Shown here: in pieces, positions 5,826-7,172 of the stretch | Numbering within the stretch: the stretch's first letter is position 1 | Layout of the letters: each line of letters starts with the position of its first letter | Program-made: the position numbers and the translations under genes | Assembly: GCA_031278755.1 (NCBI GenBank) | Contig: JAITJV010000103.1 | Coordinates: 1-7,172, forward strand | DNA from: Treponema sp. | GTDB lineage: Bacteria > Spirochaetota > Spirochaetia > Treponematales > Breznakiellaceae | Direction: 5' to 3' | Length of the DNA: 7,172 bases | The notes under the pieces: model-generated | The model's input: the letters and a program-made list of their open reading frames with translations, nothing else | The model's database searches: none | Told to the model about the DNA's origin: nothing

Positions 5826-5849
5826 GTTTCGTGCGTTAACGCACGAAAC
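5826..5849. repeat. Hairpin 3 of the array: perfect 24-bp palindrome
   Basis: GTTTCGTGCG (5826-5835) pairs with CGCACGAAAC (5840-5849). The centre TTAA would be the 4-nt loop in RNA. As DNA it is a fully symmetrical palindrome, so it could also be a site for a dimeric protein. Confidence 0.88.
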
Positions 5850-5856
5850 TCCATAG

Positions 5857-5890
5857 CCGGTTGAAAAACCCTTCGGGGTTTTTCAACCGG
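5857..5890. repeat. Hairpin 4 of the array: 15-bp stem, TTCG loop
   Basis: CCGGTTGAAAAACCC (5857-5871) pairs perfectly with 5876-5890 around TTCG, one of the most stable RNA tetraloops when closed by C-G as here. Its upper part (A5CCC, TTCG, GGGT5) resembles a bidirectional intrinsic terminator. It ends 25 bases before the DRTGG start codon. Confidence 0.88.
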
Positions 5891-5915
5891 CGTAATTGTC
5901 AGCGGCGGGGGTAGT

Positions 5916-6272
5916 ATGACCATATCAGAAGCTATACATGTTCTGGAAGGACAAATTTATTGCGGGGAAGAGAATGCCTCTTTGGAAGTGGTTTCCGCCT
6001 GCGGATCCGATCTTATGAGTGATGTCATGGCCTTTGTCAAAGACAGGGTTTTGCTCCTTACCGGCCTTGTAAACCCCCAGGTTATAAGAACCGCCGAACT
6101 TCTGGATATTCATTGCATAATTTTTGTCCGCGGAAAGTCTCCCAGCATGGACATGATAGACATGGCCAAAGAATCGGATATCATTCTTGGGGGAACTAAA
6201 TTCCCCATGTTTATAGCCTGCGGAAAACTCTATGAAGCGGGTCTCAAGGCGGGCGGTACCCGCCTTATCTAG
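5916..6272 (+). CDS. DRTGG domain protein
   Basis: 118 residues, a stand-alone DRTGG domain. Seen: MTISEAIHVLEGQIYCGEEN (1-20), then the well-conserved ACGSDLMSDVMAFVKD (28-43), LLTGLVNPQVIRTAELLDI (47-65), a strand IIFVRGKSP (68-76) and FPMFIACGKLYEAGL (96-110). Stand-alone DRTGG proteins are known next to iron-only hydrogenase and anti-sigma-type ATPase genes in anaerobes, but their molecular role is not established. The domain also occurs between CBS or phosphotransacetylase modules, where a regulatory ligand-binding role is assumed. None of those partners is visible here. The start at 5916 follows GGGGG (5907-5911) with a 4-nt gap, a poor but usable ribosome site. The 232-base gap before it holds the four-hairpin array, an unusual leader for so small a gene. 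Confidence 0.9.
   Translation: MTISEAIHVLEGQIYCGEENASLEVVSACGSDLMSDVMAFVKDRVLLLTGLVNPQVIRTAELLDIHCIIFVRGKSPSMDMIDMAKESDIILGGTKFPMFIACGKLYEAGLKAGGTRLI
6246..6266 (+). repeat. Hairpin overlapping the 3' end of the DRTGG gene
   Basis: AAGGCGGG (6246-6253) pairs with CCCGCCTT (6259-6266) around CGGTA, just inside the reading frame (stop at 6270-6272). No T-run follows. It may slow or stabilise the transcript end, or may simply reflect the codons used. Confidence 0.45.
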
Positions 6273-6363
6273 TTTCGGCTTGTTGAATCTGTCGTAGACA
6301 GGGTGTTTTGTCCAAATTAAAATACCAAAAGAGTAAAATCCACGCCGCCGGGGTTGAGCGTCT

Positions 6364-6975
6364 ATGATCCCTTCAAAAGAAGAAATCCGCGCCGGCATAC
6401 AAAGGCGCCTTAAAACCCTTTCCAAAGACGTTTTTGACAACAAAGGGGCCGAAGCCGCCGCGAGGCTTTGGGCCTGGAACGATTGGGGCGCGTACCGGTC
6501 GGTCCTGGTTTTTTTGTCCACCGCTTTTGAAATCAACACTCAGCCGCTTTTGGACCTCGCGTTTATCGACAGGAAGCGGGTATTTGCCCCGCGAATCGAA
6601 CAATCATCCCTCGCCTTTTTCCGTATCAATCCTCCGGCGCCCGGTGAAAGGCCGGGGCCCCGGACCGAAGGCGCTTTCGGTATCCGGGAGCCGCCGCCGG
6701 ACCTTCCCCTTGCCGCGGAAGATTTTCCCGCCCTGGTTATTACCCCCGGCCTGGCCTTTGACCGGCGCGGCGGCCGTCTGGGCCGGGGCCGGGGCTTCTA
6801 CGACCGTTTTTTTGCCGCCCTGGAATCGGGGGCTTTGCCGGGCCTGCCCGCCGGGCCTGCGTTTACCGCCTGCGGCCTCTGCCTGGAACTCCAGATCACC
6901 CAGACCGTCCCGATGGAAAGCCACGACAGAAAAATGGACATGATCCTCACGGAAAAAACCCACCTGCGCCCCTGA
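6364..6975 (+). CDS. 5-formyltetrahydrofolate cyclo-ligase (MTHFS family)
   Basis: 203 residues, within the usual range. It converts 5-formyl-THF plus ATP to 5,10-methenyl-THF, returning a stored folate to one-carbon metabolism in the cytoplasm. Seen: N-terminal helix KEEIRAGIQRRLKTLS (5-20); VLVFLSTAFEINTQPLL (47-63), the strand and substrate-binding segment of the family; GAFGIREP (103-110), equivalent to the G-FGIPEP motif; VITPGLAFDRRGGRLGRG (125-142) continuing into GFYDRFF (144-150), the phosphate-binding signature; and VPMESHDRKMDMILTE (182-197), matching the family's VPxExHDxxxDxIxTE ending. No key block is missing. The start at 6364 has only a weak GGGG/GAG-like site. It lies 91 bases after the DRTGG gene on the same strand. 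E. coli calls the homologue ygfA. Confidence 0.95.
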   Translation: MIPSKEEIRAGIQRRLKTLSKDVFDNKGAEAAARLWAWNDWGAYRSVLVFLSTAFEINTQPLLDLAFIDRKRVFAPRIEQSSLAFFRINPPAPGERPGPRTEGAFGIREPPPDLPLAAEDFPALVITPGLAFDRRGGRLGRGRGFYDRFFAALESGALPGLPAGPAFTACGLCLELQITQTVPMESHDRKMDMILTEKTHLRP

Positions 6976-6976
6976 G

Positions 6977-7028
6977 CGGGAAGCTCCGGTAACGACGCGC
7001 TACAGACGGCATAGCGCCCCTGTTCCCG
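6977..7028. terminator. Candidate bidirectional terminator/hairpin between convergent genes
   Basis: GCGCTA (6997-7002) and TAGCGC (7012-7017) form a 6-bp stem with a 9-nt loop, enclosed by a possible outer stem CGGGAA (6977-6982) / TTCCCG (7023-7028). The gap lies between two convergent genes, where a shared terminator is expected. There is no T-run on either strand, so it is not a canonical intrinsic terminator. Confidence 0.35.
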
Positions 7029-7052
7029 TGGGCGCATGCCGCCAAAATCCTC

Positions 7053-7172
7053 CTAAAATTCCGTGGTTTTTGCCGCCTCAAATTCCTTTTCGATTTCCGG
7101 CGACGGCCCCGGCGTGGCAAGGCTTATCACCCAGATAACCAGCGCGGAAACAATGAAGGCCGGGAGCAGTTC
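7053..7172 (-). CDS. putP: Sodium:solute symporter, PutP-type, C-terminal end only
   Basis: On the minus strand the frame runs in from the window edge for 39 codons to TAG at 7053-7055. It reads ELLPAFIVSALVIWVISLAT, the last transmembrane helix, followed by the hydrophilic tail GPSPEIEKEFEAAKTTEF. This matches the end of the sodium/proline symporter family (pattern like YEI-PGF--S---I-VVSLLT---S-E---EF). The protein would couple sodium entry to uptake of proline or a related solute through the inner membrane. The substrate cannot be told from this fragment, and other members of the SSS family remain possible. The gene converges on the cyclo-ligase gene. An AGGAGG overlaps just past its stop codon, but no credible gene follows it. 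Confidence 0.7.
   Translation of the reverse strand, partial: ELLPAFIVSALVIWVISLATPGPSPEIEKEFEAAKTTEF

Noticed and set aside
5735..5890. Hairpin array read as a CRISPR array or tRNA cluster
   Set aside because: The four units have different sequences and no constant repeat with variable spacers. No cloverleaf, anticodon arm or CCA end can be drawn.
5735..5890. Hairpin array read as a stack of ordinary rho-independent terminators
   Set aside because: None of the four has a T-run directly after the complete stem. Only the upper part of hairpin 4 (A5CCC-TTCG-GGGT5) could act this way, so simple termination does not explain all four.
6434..6943. 169-codon plus-strand frame overlapping the cyclo-ligase gene
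   Set aside because: It is a shifted frame within a gene whose frame-correct translation carries every family motif; its Pro/Arg-rich translation is typical of a GC-rich shadow.
6798..7037. Minus-strand 79-codon frame starting at 7037, with AGGAGG about 10 bases upstream overlapping the symporter stop
   Set aside because: Most of it is antisense to the strongly conserved cyclo-ligase gene, and the translation resembles no family I know. The AGGAGG placement is probably chance.

Overview
The window looks like chromosomal DNA of a spirochaete, most likely a Treponema-type organism of the termite-gut or free-living kind. This is inferred from three things: the set of genes (a TPR-SpoIID lipoprotein, rpoN-hpf, a DUF3842 gene and a DRTGG gene close together, 5-formyl-THF cyclo-ligase, a PutP-like symporter), a loose spirochaete-style lipobox, and moderately GC-rich codon use. 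No rRNA, tRNA, CRISPR array or intact mobile element was seen.

Layout, left to right. Positions 1-668 (minus) hold the N-terminal 222 residues of an FAD-dependent reductase or dehydrogenase with a twin-arginine lipoprotein signal. Positions 669-1149 are non-coding. They contain a small inverted repeat just upstream of the flavoprotein gene, a perfect 26-bp palindrome, a (GA)8 microsatellite and what looks like the deleted start of an ISNCY-like transposase gene. Positions 1150-3240 (minus) encode a TPR lipoprotein with a C-terminal SpoIID/LytB peptidoglycan-lytic domain. A 188-bp divergent region with two hairpins separates it from the plus-strand genes. These are rpoN (3429-4826), hpf (4904-5194), a DUF3842 protein (5285-5683), a DRTGG-domain protein (5916-6272) and 5-formyltetrahydrofolate cyclo-ligase (6364-6975). 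At the right edge, the last 39 codons of a convergent sodium:solute (PutP-type) symporter lie on the minus strand (7053-7172).

How the genes fit together. rpoN and hpf form the classical pair of an alternative sigma factor with a ribosome-hibernation factor. DUF3842 and DRTGG are conserved small proteins of unknown function, and the cyclo-ligase serves one-carbon folate metabolism. The SpoIID protein is likely a cell-envelope factor, and the flavoprotein likely acts outside the inner membrane as a redox enzyme.

The most unusual structure is non-coding. Between the DUF3842 and DRTGG genes there are four consecutive, perfectly paired hairpins (5735-5890), each readable with exactly a 4-nt loop and each with a different stem. 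Related arm sequences (TTTGAAACCGGC / TTTTCAACCGGC / TTTTCAAA..TTTGAAAA) recur in other intergenic gaps of the window, which suggests a dispersed intergenic hairpin family.
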